Below the pieces are notes generated by a model. The model did no database searches. It was not told the DNA's origin and worked only from the letters and a program-made list of their open reading frames with translations. From Mesorhizobium sp. M4B.F.Ca.ET.203.01.1.1 (GTDB taxonomy: Bacteria; Pseudomonadota; Alphaproteobacteria; Rhizobiales; Rhizobiaceae): 64,000 bases of DNA. Location: the NCBI RefSeq assembly GCF_004791025.1, contig NZ_SRUO01000008.1, positions 186,001 through 250,000 on the forward strand. Reading direction: 5' to 3'. Within the stretch, counting starts at the first letter, position 1, and each line of letters starts with the position of its first letter. Below, one piece after another: positions 1-8,603 of the stretch. Position numbers and translations under genes: made by a program.

Positions 1-212
1 TCGTCTCCGACGACGAGCCCGGTAAACGCTCCTTCCAGCCGATGAACGTCAATTTCGGCCTGTTCCCGCCGGTCGAGGCACCGAAGTCCGACGGCAAGCG
101 GCTGCGAGGCAAGGACAAGATCGTCGCCAAGCGGCGCGCCATCACGGCGCGCGCGCTGGCCGATTGCAGGCAATGGCTGGGGTTGCCCGTGCGGGCCGAA
201 GCGGCGGAGTAA
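1..212 (+). CDS. trmFO: TrmFO, 3' end (partial)
   Basis: This is the last 70 codons of a gene entering from the left edge; the reading frame begins at base 3 and ends at the TAA at 210-212. The tail contains the NFGLFPP stretch followed by a KRLRGKDK-type basic segment, which is typical of the C-terminus of TrmFO, the folate- and FAD-dependent enzyme that makes the m5U54 methylation in the T-loop of tRNA. The call rests on the C-terminal sequence only, since the FAD-binding N-terminus is outside the window. The next gene on the same strand starts only 3 bases later. Confidence 0.8.
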   Translation, partial: VSDDEPGKRSFQPMNVNFGLFPPVEAPKSDGKRLRGKDKIVAKRRAITARALADCRQWLGLPVRAEAAE

Positions 213-215
213 TCG

Positions 216-701
216 GTGACTGACGTCATCTGGCAGGACATCGCGTTCCAATTTGAGCCAGATGTCGCGCATACGGTAGCGAAAGCGTGGTCGTGGCTTT
301 TGCCAGAGCCTTGGACCCCACTTGTCTGCTCAATGGTGGGAGGCATGTTTGTCGAGCGACCCAACAATGAGGTTCATTGGCTAGACACCGGAACCGGTTT
401 GGTCGAGCGGGTGGCTCGCAATCGGACACTTTTTGATGAGATGATCCGAATCTCTCATGATCTCGTTGACGAGTGGTTCCTGCCACCGCTTGTGGGACGC
501 CTTCATGCCGCGGGCAAGAAGCCTAAGGTGGGAGAATGCTACGGCTTTACCATCTTGCCAGTCTTCGCCAAGGGCAAATTCGACGTCGAGAACATGTTCG
601 TAGTTCCAGTCAGCGAGCAGTTCATCGGCATGGCCGAGGTTCATCGCCAGATTAACGAATTGCCCGACGGCTCACCGGTGCGGATCAAGGTCGTCGATTA
701 G
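216..701 (+). CDS. DUF1851 / Tdi1-like immunity domain protein
   Basis: This 161-residue protein has the signature of the DUF1851 family: a WLDTGTG motif near residue 55, a DEWFLPPLV segment near 85, a CYGFTILP motif near 108, and a C-terminal VHRQINELPDG segment. The family includes the T6SS immunity protein Tdi1, which neutralises an ADP-ribosylating or NADase-type toxin; many members are solitary and uncharacterised. No toxin gene lies beside it here. It follows trmFO by 3 bases and converges on the hydroxylase gene, with 9 bases between stops. By eye its base composition is less GC-rich than its neighbours, which suggests acquisition, but this was not computed. Confidence 0.75.
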   Translation: MTDVIWQDIAFQFEPDVAHTVAKAWSWLLPEPWTPLVCSMVGGMFVERPNNEVHWLDTGTGLVERVARNRTLFDEMIRISHDLVDEWFLPPLVGRLHAAGKKPKVGECYGFTILPVFAKGKFDVENMFVVPVSEQFIGMAEVHRQINELPDGSPVRIKVVD

Positions 702-710
702 GCTGGTAAG

Positions 711-1661
711 CTACTCCGCCGGCTCAGCGGCCGCACTAGGCAACCCGGGCTTCCCCGCCTCTCCCGGATTCCTCCGCACGTAAGCTGCCTTCAGCGTCTC
801 CGACGTGTCGCGCGAACCATCATGGCTCCAGCCCGGCGGCTGGATGAGATAGTTGAATCGTTGGCGCAGGGAGAGACCCGGCATCAGCGCGTCCTTGAAC
901 ATGCCGATCCATTCGTGGAAGGCCACTTTCAGCGGGTTGAAGGTGCCGATGTTCTTGACGATGCCGTAGCGCGGCCGGTCCTCCTCCAGTTCCTCGACGA
1001 ACGTGCCGAACATCCGGTCCCAGATGATCAGCGTGCCGGCATAGTTGGCGTCCAGATAGCGCGGATTGGTGGCGTGGTGGACGCGGTGATGCGAGGGCGT
1101 GTTGAAGATGAACTCGAACCAGTCCCACATCTTGCCGATCGCCTCGGTGTGAATCCAGAACTGCCAGACCAGGTTGAAGCCGAAGGTGAAGGCGATCACC
1201 GCCGGATGGAAGCCGAGCAGCACCAGCGGCGCCTGCAGCACGAACATGAAGGTGAAAAGCCCGGTCCAGCTTTGCCTCAGCGCCGTCGAGAGATTGTAGT
1301 GCTGGCTGGAATGGTGATTGACATGCTCGGCCCACACCCAGCGCACCCGGTGCGCGATGCGGTGGTAGACATAGTAGCGCAAATCGTCGAGCAGGAAGGC
1401 GGCGAGGAACACCCAGACCGACAGGCCGAGATTGAAGAAGCGGAACTGCCAAAGCCAAAGCAGCGCCCAGTAGGACACAACACCGAGCAGCAGCCCTGCA
1501 ACGACGTTGCCGGTGCCCATCATCAGGCTGGTCAGCGTGTCGCGCGTCTCGAACGATCCCCTGGCGCGGCCTGTGCGCACCAGCCAGAGCTCGATCAGGA
1601 TGGCGGCGACGAAGAACGGGATGGCGAGCTGGGTGACCTGCGGAAAATTGTAGTCGTCCAT
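711..1661 (-). CDS. Sterol desaturase / fatty acid hydroxylase family membrane protein
   Basis: This membrane protein of about 316 residues has several hydrophobic segments and the histidine clusters of the di-iron fatty acid hydroxylase superfamily: HRIAH, then HVNHHS-QHYN, and later HHRVHH. These histidines bind two irons that activate oxygen for hydroxylation or desaturation of a lipid. The substrate cannot be read from the sequence; ornithine lipids, hopanoids and carotenoids are all modified by relatives. The ATG at 1661 overlaps the stop of the upstream gene by one base, so the two are probably co-translated. A GTG one codon earlier (1664) is an alternative start. Confidence 0.85.
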   Translation of the reverse strand: MDDYNFPQVTQLAIPFFVAAILIELWLVRTGRARGSFETRDTLTSLMMGTGNVVAGLLLGVVSYWALLWLWQFRFFNLGLSVWVFLAAFLLDDLRYYVYHRIAHRVRWVWAEHVNHHSSQHYNLSTALRQSWTGLFTFMFVLQAPLVLLGFHPAVIAFTFGFNLVWQFWIHTEAIGKMWDWFEFIFNTPSHHRVHHATNPRYLDANYAGTLIIWDRMFGTFVEELEEDRPRYGIVKNIGTFNPLKVAFHEWIGMFKDALMPGLSLRQRFNYLIQPPGWSHDGSRDTSETLKAAYVRRNPGEAGKPGLPSAAAEPAE

Positions 1662-2089
1662 CACGCGGCCTCCCGGGTCCGATCATGGTCCTGCAATGCA
1701 GCCGCCACAGCTTTGGCGTCGGCCTCATCGGCAAAGGCGAACCGGCCGCCCTGCCAGGTGAAGTCGTTTGGCCTGATGGAGATCGAAAGCTGATCGTCGA
1801 CGGTCAGGGCCAAGATGTCGCGCGGCGTGACGATGCGCGTCAGGAAGCAATCGCCGATGCTGCTGACGATGCCGGCGCGCGCCGGCCCGAGTTCGAGGAA
1901 TGCCGCCCGGCGGTCCGCCGTCAGACGCACCGCCGCCGGCTTTTCATCGGGAAAATCCTCGGCAAAACGCTGCAGCGCCTGATCCGTGCCGGCAAGCGTC
2001 GCGGTCGTGGTGCCGCCAGTGAAATGCACGGCCGCGACCGACAGCGCGATGCCGAACACGACAAGGGCGACCAGCACGGGCAGGCTCAT
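1661..2089 (-). CDS. Membrane-anchored protein of unknown function
   Basis: This is a 142-residue protein with one N-terminal hydrophobic segment (residues about 4-23), which is either an uncleaved signal anchor or a signal peptide, followed by a soluble domain of about 115 residues. I do not recognise a family. The start was placed at the ATG at 2089 because a strong GGAGGAG ribosome binding site sits about ten bases upstream; a longer reading frame exists but its extra N-terminus is arginine-rich and implausible. The stop overlaps the start of the hydroxylase gene, so it may accompany that enzyme. Confidence 0.65.
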   Translation of the reverse strand: MSLPVLVALVVFGIALSVAAVHFTGGTTTATLAGTDQALQRFAEDFPDEKPAAVRLTADRRAAFLELGPARAGIVSSIGDCFLTRIVTPRDILALTVDDQLSISIRPNDFTWQGGRFAFADEADAKAVAAALQDHDRTREAA

Positions 2090-2170
2090 GGAATGGCATC
2101 TCCTCCGGCGGCTTGCGCTTCTTCGACGCGAGTCCGACCGGCAGAACACCTAGCACGATTGACGTTTACG

Positions 2171-3013
2171 TCAAATGGCCGGCCAGCCTTTCGAGGCGCG
2201 ACGCAGCAGCAGCCAGTGCCGGCGCAAAGCCGAAAGCCGCGCAGCGCCATCGAGCGGCGAGCGCCCTTCCATCTTGCCGAGATAGGCGCGCGTCAGCACC
2301 AGCGGCAGGAAGGCCGGGCGCAGCGAAGCCGGCAGCGCGGCGGCGCCGCGCTCGAAAGCACTGAGATGCTCGCGCGCCAGCGCGATCACCGCCGCCACCG
2401 CGCGCTGCGCGCCGGGGCCGCCGTCCGCTTTGACGAACTCTTCCGATGAAGAGCCAGCCGCCGCAAGGATATCCGCCGGCACGAAGCATTGGCCGCGTCG
2501 ACGATGCAGCGGCAACAGCAGCAGAAGGCCCGTGATCGCCTGGGCGCAGCCCGCCCTCCCAGCCAATTCGGCGAAGCGCGGCGCCTCCTGGGGATCGAGC
2601 ACCATTGCCGCAAGCTGTATGAGCGCAGCGGCGGTCTCGCCGCAATAGCCTTCGAGGTCGGTGCGCGACGGCATCGCGTCGTCATAGAGATCGAAGATGC
2701 GCGCTTCGAGCATGTTGTCGAAGGCCGGCTTCGGCAGGCGGTTGGCCGCTATCGTCGCCCTCAGCGCATCGGCGATCGGATGGCCGGTCTCCGCATCGTT
2801 CTCTGCCGCGATGACATCGCGCCACCATTGCAGCCGTACCTCGCCGGGCAACGGCTCGTGGATACGGTCGCGAACGGACGCGATCTCTGCATTGAAGGCA
2901 TAGAGCGAAAACAGCGCGTCGCGCTTGTCGGCGGGCGCGTAGAGCGCGCTGAGATAACGGTCATGGTCGGAAGCGCGCACCGCATCCATGACGATGTTGG
3001 CGGTATCGGCCAC
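2171..3013 (-). CDS. Squalene/phytoene synthase-like protein (NDUFAF6-like)
   Basis: This protein of about 280 residues belongs to the squalene/phytoene synthase fold. The N-terminal DRYLSALYAP and FSLYAFNAEIA segments and the RLQWWRD motif match the short branch that includes the mitochondrial complex I assembly factor NDUFAF6. The aspartate-rich motifs of true prenyl synthases are weak here, so an assembly or scaffold role is as likely as a synthase role. It starts right after the stop of the Mth938-family gene. The GTG at 3013 is preferred; TTG at 3028 and ATG at 2989 are alternatives. It is the last gene of the yajC-secDF run. Confidence 0.75.
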   Translation of the reverse strand: MADTANIVMDAVRASDHDRYLSALYAPADKRDALFSLYAFNAEIASVRDRIHEPLPGEVRLQWWRDVIAAENDAETGHPIADALRATIAANRLPKPAFDNMLEARIFDLYDDAMPSRTDLEGYCGETAAALIQLAAMVLDPQEAPRFAELAGRAGCAQAITGLLLLLPLHRRRGQCFVPADILAAAGSSSEEFVKADGGPGAQRAVAAVIALAREHLSAFERGAAALPASLRPAFLPLVLTRAYLGKMEGRSPLDGAARLSALRRHWLLLRRASKGWPAI

Positions 3014-3014
3014 G

Positions 3015-3404
3015 TCAGTCGACGGCAATCAGCGCCGCGGCCACGGCGCGGTCTTCGGCGAGCAGGACATTGTAGGTCCGCACCGCCGCGCCGGTCGACA
3101 TCGGATCGGCGGCGATGCCGGCTTCCTTCAATGCCGCGCGCAGCGCCGCAGGCAGCGGCCGCAGATCCTTGCCGGTGCCGACCAGCACGATCTCGACCTT
3201 GCCGGCCTCGGCGAGCAGCTTGCTGAAGTCCGCCACCGTCAACGCCAGCGGATCGGCCGGCTCCCAGCCATGGATGCCGGACGGCAGGCAGAGCAGCGAG
3301 CCGCGATGCGACATATCGGCGAAGCGGAAGCCGCCATTGCCATAGGCCTCGATCGGCGCCCGGCCGGGGAAATGCGCCTCGCGGATGACGATGCCCTTGG
3401 CCAC
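3015..3404 (-). CDS. Mth938-like domain protein (NDUFAF3-like)
   Basis: This is a 129-residue single-domain protein of the Mth938/DUF498 family. The IEAYGNGGFRF segment, the WEP loop near residue 48 and the VEIVLVGTGKDLRPLP stretch are characteristic. The eukaryotic member NDUFAF3 helps assemble respiratory complex I; bacterial members are uncharacterised. The gene starts with GTG 10 bases after the secDF stop and is followed directly by the NDUFAF6-like gene, so these are probably one transcript with yajC and secDF. The gene order suggests a role in inner-membrane protein assembly, which is inference. Confidence 0.8.
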   Translation of the reverse strand: MAKGIVIREAHFPGRAPIEAYGNGGFRFADMSHRGSLLCLPSGIHGWEPADPLALTVADFSKLLAEAGKVEIVLVGTGKDLRPLPAALRAALKEAGIAADPMSTGAAVRTYNVLLAEDRAVAAALIAVD

Positions 3405-3414
3405 GGCCGCGGCG

Positions 3415-5970
3415 TCAGGTCGCCACGGCCTTGCCGTTCACCGGCTTCTCCTCGTCGGCGGACGTGGCCTGCGGCCGCAACTTGAACAGGATCAGCAGCG
3501 GCGCGGCGATGAAGATCGACGAATAGGTGCCGAACACCACGCCGAACAGCATCGCCATGGTGAACGAGCGGATCACCTCGCCGCCGAACAGCACCAGCGC
3601 GAGCAGCGCCAGGATCGTCGTCACCGAGGTCAGCGTCGTTCTCGACAGCGTCTCGTTGATGGCGTTGTTCAACAGCTGCGGCAGCGGCATCTTCTTGTAT
3701 TTCCGAAGATCCTCGCGGACGCGGTCGTAGACGACGATGGTGTCGTTCAGCGAATAGCCGATGATGGTCAGGATTGCCGCCAGCGACGACTGGTTGAATT
3801 CCAGTCCGGTGATGACGAAGAAGCCGATGGTCATCACCACGTCGTGCACGGTCGCGATGATGGCGCCGACCGCGAACTGCCATTCGAAGCGGAACCAGAC
3901 ATAGACCAGGATGCCGAGCAGCGCGATCAGCATGGCGATCGTGCCCTGCTTGGCGAGCTCGCCCGAAACCGTCGGTCCCACCACTTCGACGCGGCGGAAA
4001 TCATACTGGTCCTGCAGCTCGCCGCGCACCTTGTCGATGACGGTCTGCTCGGCGTTCTCGCCACCCTCCTGGGTGCCGACGCGGATCAGCACGTCGTTCG
4101 GCTCGCCGAACTGCTGCACCTGCACTTCGCCGATGTTGAGTTCCGTCAGCCTGCCGCGGATGTCGGCGAGATCGGCATTGCCGCTCTTGGACTGCACCTC
4201 GATCAGCGAGCCGCCCTTGAAGTCGATGCCGTAGTTGATGTCGACGGTCATGAACAGCACGACAGACAGGATCGACAGCAGGCTGGAGAGCGCGAATGTC
4301 CAGCGGCGGATGCCCATGAACGGGATCTTCGTGCCGGGCGGAATGAAGGTCACCGGAGCGCGCGGCAGTTCCTTCGGCCGCGCGCGGCGCAGCCAGATCG
4401 ACACCAGCAGCCGGGTGAAGGTGAAGGCGGTGAAGACCGTGGTCAGGATGCCGATGGCATAGGTGATGGCAAAGCCCTTCACCGGCCCGGTGCCGAGATA
4501 GAACAGCACCACGGTCGCGATCAGCGACGTCACGTTGGAATCGACGATGGTCGCCAGCGCCTTGGTAAAGCCGGTGTCGATCGCCTGGATGACCGAGCGG
4601 CCGGCCCGCCGCTCCTCTCGGATGCGCTCATAGATCAGCACGTTGGAGTCCACCGCCATGCCGATGGTCAGCACGATACCCGCGATACCAGGCAGGGTCA
4701 GCGTCGCGCCAAGCAGCGACAACAGCCCGACGATCATCGCCACATGCACCGCAAGCGCGATGTTGGCCAGGAAGCCGAGGAAGCCGTAGGCGACGAACAT
4801 GAAGGCGACCACGAGGATCGAGCCGATGATGCCGGCGACCTTGCCGGCATGAATGGAGTCCTGCCCCAGGCCCGGACCCACCGTGCGCTCCTCGATCACC
4901 GTCAGCGTCGCCGGCAGCGCGCCGGCGCGCAGCAGCACGGCGAGGTCGTTGGCGCTCTGGGCGGTGAAATTGCCGGAGATCTGGCCGGTGCCGCCGAGGA
5001 TCGGCTCGCGGATCTGCGGCGCCGAGATCACCTGGTTGTCGAGGATGATGGCAAACAGCTTGCCGACATTTTGCGCCGTCGCCTGGCCGAAGCGGGTGGC
5101 GCCCTTGGAATCGAAGCGGAAGGAAACGACCGGCTCGTTGTTCTGCGAATTGTAGGTCGCCTGCGCATCGACCAGGTTCTCGCCCGACACGATGACGCGG
5201 TTCTCGATCAGATAGGGTACCGGCGGATCGTCCTGCGAATAGAGGATCGAGGAGCCTGCCGGCGGACGGCCGTTGAGCGCGTCCTGGACCGGCATCGACT
5301 GGTCGACCATCTGGAACGTCAGCTTGGCGGTCTGGCCGAGGATTTCCTTCAATCTTTGCGGATCCTGCAGGCCGGGCACCTGGACCAGGATGCGGTCGTC
5401 GCCCTGCCGCTGCACGATCGGCTCGGTCGTGCCGAGCTCGTTGACGCGCCGCTCGACGACCTCGATCGACTGCGTCAGCGCCGTCGAGGTGCGGTATTTG
5501 ATGCCCGCGTCGGTCACCGTGAACTTGAGCAGGCCGGGCTCGGAATCGTCCAGCGTCATCTCCTGGACGGATCCGCCGGTGAAGAGACCCGCCGCCACCG
5601 GGTCGGTCAGCGGCTTCAGCACCTTCTTGGCGGCGTCAAGCTGGCTGGGATCGGTGATGCGGACCTGCACCGTGCGGCCCGATCCGGAAAGGCCGGTGTA
5701 ATTGATCTTGGGGTTGGCGTCGCGCAGCAGCGTCCTGATCTCGTCGCGCGAGGTCTCCAGCCGATCCTTGATCAGGTCGTTCTGGTTCATCTGAAGCAGG
5801 ATGTGCGAACCGCCCTGCAGGTCGAGGCCGAGCGTCATCTGCCGCTTCGGCACCCAGCTGGGCAATTGCGCCAACGTGCTGGCGGGGAAGAGATTGGGCG
5901 CGGCGAGGACCACGGTGGCGGCCACGGCCAGCCAGATCAGGATCATCTTCAGGCGCGAAAAATAGAGCAT
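3415..5970 (-). CDS. secDF: Fused protein translocase subunit SecDF
   Basis: This 851-residue protein contains SecD and SecF in one chain, as is common in rhizobia. The first transmembrane segment is at residues 8-24, followed by a large periplasmic domain and then two five-helix blocks. The conserved motifs GMAVDSNVLIYERIREE (SecD half, near residue 440) and GYSLNDTIVVYDRVRED (SecF half, near 740) carry the aspartates of the proton pathway. SecDF uses the proton motive force to pull translocated proteins out of the SecYEG channel on the periplasmic side. It lies 52 bases downstream of yajC, its usual partner. Confidence 0.97.
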   Translation of the reverse strand: MLYFSRLKMILIWLAVAATVVLAAPNLFPASTLAQLPSWVPKRQMTLGLDLQGGSHILLQMNQNDLIKDRLETSRDEIRTLLRDANPKINYTGLSGSGRTVQVRITDPSQLDAAKKVLKPLTDPVAAGLFTGGSVQEMTLDDSEPGLLKFTVTDAGIKYRTSTALTQSIEVVERRVNELGTTEPIVQRQGDDRILVQVPGLQDPQRLKEILGQTAKLTFQMVDQSMPVQDALNGRPPAGSSILYSQDDPPVPYLIENRVIVSGENLVDAQATYNSQNNEPVVSFRFDSKGATRFGQATAQNVGKLFAIILDNQVISAPQIREPILGGTGQISGNFTAQSANDLAVLLRAGALPATLTVIEERTVGPGLGQDSIHAGKVAGIIGSILVVAFMFVAYGFLGFLANIALAVHVAMIVGLLSLLGATLTLPGIAGIVLTIGMAVDSNVLIYERIREERRAGRSVIQAIDTGFTKALATIVDSNVTSLIATVVLFYLGTGPVKGFAITYAIGILTTVFTAFTFTRLLVSIWLRRARPKELPRAPVTFIPPGTKIPFMGIRRWTFALSSLLSILSVVLFMTVDINYGIDFKGGSLIEVQSKSGNADLADIRGRLTELNIGEVQVQQFGEPNDVLIRVGTQEGGENAEQTVIDKVRGELQDQYDFRRVEVVGPTVSGELAKQGTIAMLIALLGILVYVWFRFEWQFAVGAIIATVHDVVMTIGFFVITGLEFNQSSLAAILTIIGYSLNDTIVVYDRVREDLRKYKKMPLPQLLNNAINETLSRTTLTSVTTILALLALVLFGGEVIRSFTMAMLFGVVFGTYSSIFIAAPLLILFKLRPQATSADEEKPVNGKAVAT

Positions 5971-6022
5971 TCGTTCTTATCCGTTCAGGCGTACAAGCGG
6001 CAGCGTTCCGCCTTCAATTCGG

Positions 6023-6361
6023 TTATTTCTTGGCGTTCTGGTTCGCCACCGGCTCGCCCTTGACGCGCACGTCCGAGATCGTCGAGCGCAGCGCCGTCAC
6101 CTTGGTGCCGCCGCCGAGGTCGATCTCCAGTTCGTTGTCGTCGATCACCTTGGTCACCTTGCCGACGAAACCGCCGCCGGTCACGACCGTATCGCCACGC
6201 CGCACTGCCGAGAGCATTTCCTGGCGCTTCTTCAGCTGCGCGCGCTGCGGCCGGATGATCAGAAAATACATGATCACGAAAATCAGGACAAACGGCAAAA
6301 TGCTGATGAACATGTCTGGCGAGGCGCCGACGCCCTGGGCGTATGCCGGTGTAACGAACAT
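6023..6361 (-). CDS. yajC: Preprotein translocase subunit YajC
   Basis: This is a 112-residue protein with one N-terminal transmembrane helix (around residues 18-38) and a C-terminal basic, beta-rich domain with the LKKRQEMLSAV and GDTVVTGGG segments typical of YajC. YajC is a non-essential partner of the SecDF complex in the inner membrane. The start is the ATG at 6361, preceded by an AGGAG ribosome binding site; the longer open frame upstream is not coding. It begins the yajC-secDF-Mth938-synthase run. Confidence 0.95.
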   Translation of the reverse strand: MFVTPAYAQGVGASPDMFISILPFVLIFVIMYFLIIRPQRAQLKKRQEMLSAVRRGDTVVTGGGFVGKVTKVIDDNELEIDLGGGTKVTALRSTISDVRVKGEPVANQNAKK

Positions 6362-6635
6362 CAAGAAACTCCTGAATGGTGAAAAACCGCCACAAGGCGG
6401 CCCCGCGAAATTTGGCCGGAATATAGTCGGTAAAGTTGCCAATGCAACTGCGCCGCCGGGCGAATCCGCTGCTTTTCCGGCCGGTTGGCGCGTGTTAGAG
6501 CATGATCGCCGAATGCCGGGTGCGGTCTGCGGAAAAGAGCATGCTCCGGCAAAAGGTTGGAAGCGGTTCTTATGCCGCCGCGAAAGAGCGGATTTCCGCC
6601 TGCCCGATCCCGAACGCCAGATCAAAAGACAAGAC
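6362..6635. promoter_or_regulatory. Divergent promoter region between yajC and the ATPase gene
   Basis: This 274-base non-coding stretch separates the minus-strand yajC run from the plus-strand ATPase gene, so it should hold promoters for both. The only site I can place with confidence is the yajC ribosome binding site next to its start. No clear operator or riboswitch is visible. Confidence 0.5.
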
Positions 6636-7511
6636 ATGACCGACAGCACCCTCGACGCCCTGAACCAGAAGCTCGACCGCCTGATCGAAGCGGTCACCCG
6701 GCTTGCCCCGCCGCCGGTGCCGCAAACAGACCTTGCCGGGGCCGATTGCTTCGTCTGGCAGGCCGATCCCGGCTATCTGGAGCCGGTGCGCAAGGTCAAC
6801 CGCGTCGACATCGGGCTGATCCGCGGCGTCGATCGCGTCCGAGACATCCTTGTCGACAACACCGAGCGCTTCGCCGCGGGCTTTGCCGCCAACAACGTGC
6901 TGTTGTGGGGTGCGCGCGGCATGGGCAAATCGTCGCTGGTCAAGGCGGTGCACGCAGCGGTCAATGCCTCCGACAAGCTCGATCGGCCGCTCAAGCTGAT
7001 CGAGATCCACCGCGAGGACATCGACACGCTGCCCAAGCTGATGGGATTGCTCAAGGCCGCCCCCTTCCGCTTCATCCTGTTTTGCGACGACCTCTCCTTC
7101 GACCAGGACGACACGTCCTACAAGTCGCTGAAGGCGGCACTTGAAGGCGGCGTCGAAGGCCGTCCGGCCAATGTCATCTTCTACGCCACCTCGAACCGGC
7201 GGCATCTGTTGCCGCGCGACATGATCGACAATGAGCGCTCGACCGCCATCAATCCCTCTGAAGCGGTCGAGGAGAAGGTCTCGCTGTCCGACCGTTTCGG
7301 CCTCTGGCTCGGCTTCCACAAATGCTCGCAGGACGAATATCTCGACATGATCGACGGCTATGTCCGCCATCACGGCCTGGCCATCGACCCCGAGACGCTG
7401 CGCGCCGAGGCGCTGGAATGGGCGACGACGCGCGGCAGCCGCTCCGGCCGCGTCGCCTGGCAGTTCACACAGGATCTGGCGGGACGTCTCGGCAAGCCGC
7501 TGACGGACTGA
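6636..7511 (+). CDS. DUF815 family AAA ATPase
   Basis: This is a 291-residue protein with a short leucine-heptad N-terminus (about residues 5-25) and a P-loop ATPase domain. The Walker A motif GARGMGKSS is near residue 95 and the Walker B-like FCDDLSF is near residue 150; a YATSNRRHLLPRD sensor segment follows near 190. This pattern is DUF815, a AAA+ family common in proteobacteria with no firmly assigned role. The start at 6636 gives the usual family length; the frame is open further upstream but lies in the promoter region. It stands alone, divergent from yajC. Confidence 0.85.
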   Translation: MTDSTLDALNQKLDRLIEAVTRLAPPPVPQTDLAGADCFVWQADPGYLEPVRKVNRVDIGLIRGVDRVRDILVDNTERFAAGFAANNVLLWGARGMGKSSLVKAVHAAVNASDKLDRPLKLIEIHREDIDTLPKLMGLLKAAPFRFILFCDDLSFDQDDTSYKSLKAALEGGVEGRPANVIFYATSNRRHLLPRDMIDNERSTAINPSEAVEEKVSLSDRFGLWLGFHKCSQDEYLDMIDGYVRHHGLAIDPETLRAEALEWATTRGSRSGRVAWQFTQDLAGRLGKPLTD

Positions 7512-7640
7512 TAGCTGTCATCCGAAAGCAGGCGCACATGAGGCCTGCTGACGTTACGACCAAGCGCAGCACTTGTTCTTTATTTGTTCCGATTGTTGTG
7601 TCATCTTCCTTCGGTGACTCGAAGCCCGAGGGAGAACGCA

Positions 7641-8465
7641 TTGGAGAGCAAGGGCGCGGCGTTTCGCAGGCTTCATCAGGAACCAGGTACGTTCATCATT
7701 CCCAATCCCTGGGACATAGGCACGGCACGAATTCTGGCGGCCATGGGTTTTCGGGCCCTCGCCACCACCAGTGCCGGCATGGCGTTTTCCCTTGGTGTCG
7801 CCGAAGGACAGGTCTCGCGAGAGGATACGCTAAGTCACTGTCGGTCCATCGTGGCGGCAACGCCACTGCCCGTCTCCGCCGATCTCGAAAAGGGCTTCGG
7901 CGACAGTCCGCAAAGTGCTGCCGAGACGATCGAGGCCGCGGCCGGCATCGGCCTTGCCGGATGTTCTCTCGAAGACCATACCGGCAGGCATGACGATCCG
8001 ATCTATGAATTCGCGCTGGCGGTCGAGCGGATCGAGGCGGCCGCACAGGCGCGCCGCGCCCTGCCGGATGATTTCGTCCTGACGGCGCGCTGCGAGAACT
8101 TCCTGTGGGGCCGCCCCGATCTGGATGACACCATCAGAAGGCTGCAGGCTTTCGAGAAGGCCGGCGCCGATGTGCTCTATGCGCCCGGCCTCCACGACCT
8201 CGGCATGATCCGCACCGTCTGTGGCGCCGTGACGAAACCGGTCAATATCGTCATGGGCATGCCCGGCGCCACGTTTGGCGTGGCCGAATTGGCGGATGCT
8301 GGCGTCAAGCGGATCAGCGTCGGCTCGGCGCTGGCGCGGCTCGCCTATGGCAAGTTCGTCCACGCCGTGCGGGAGATGAAATCCGCGGGCACCTTCCGGT
8401 TTTCCGAGGAAGCGATGGGCTTCGCGGAACTGGAAGGCTTCTTCACCGGATCAACGCAAGCTTGA
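7641..8465 (+). CDS. Isocitrate lyase / PEP mutase family protein
   Basis: This protein of about 274 residues has the TIM-barrel pattern of the isocitrate lyase/PEP mutase superfamily: IPNPWDIGTARILAAMGF near the N-terminus, ATTSAG, the metal-binding SADLEKGFGD segment, GLAGCSLEDHTG and the C-terminal RISVGSALAR. The characteristic catalytic cysteine loop of isocitrate lyases is absent, so this is one of the small lyases cleaving or rearranging a C-C or C-P bond with an unknown substrate. TTG at 7641 was chosen because a GAGGGAG ribosome binding site precedes it; another TTG lies at 7584. Confidence 0.85.
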   Translation: MESKGAAFRRLHQEPGTFIIPNPWDIGTARILAAMGFRALATTSAGMAFSLGVAEGQVSREDTLSHCRSIVAATPLPVSADLEKGFGDSPQSAAETIEAAAGIGLAGCSLEDHTGRHDDPIYEFALAVERIEAAAQARRALPDDFVLTARCENFLWGRPDLDDTIRRLQAFEKAGADVLYAPGLHDLGMIRTVCGAVTKPVNIVMGMPGATFGVAELADAGVKRISVGSALARLAYGKFVHAVREMKSAGTFRFSEEAMGFAELEGFFTGSTQA

Positions 8466-8524
8466 GTTCGCCACCCGTATGCCGCGGCGCTGGACGTTTG
8501 CCAAAGCGGTGCCGGCAGCGACTG

Positions 8525-8552
8525 AAAAAGCCCGCCCCTTGCGGAGCGGGCT
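8525..8552 (-). terminator. Rho-independent terminator of the LysM/LytM gene
   Basis: On the minus strand a GC-rich stem, AGCCCGC pairing with GCGGGCT around a ten-base loop, is followed directly by a run of five U. It sits about 50 bases after the stop of the minus-strand LysM/LytM gene. Confidence 0.75.
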
Positions 8553-8603
8553 GAGCCGGCGGGCTGGACTGGAGGTCTCAGACGGCCCGCAATTGTTCTT
8601 CTT

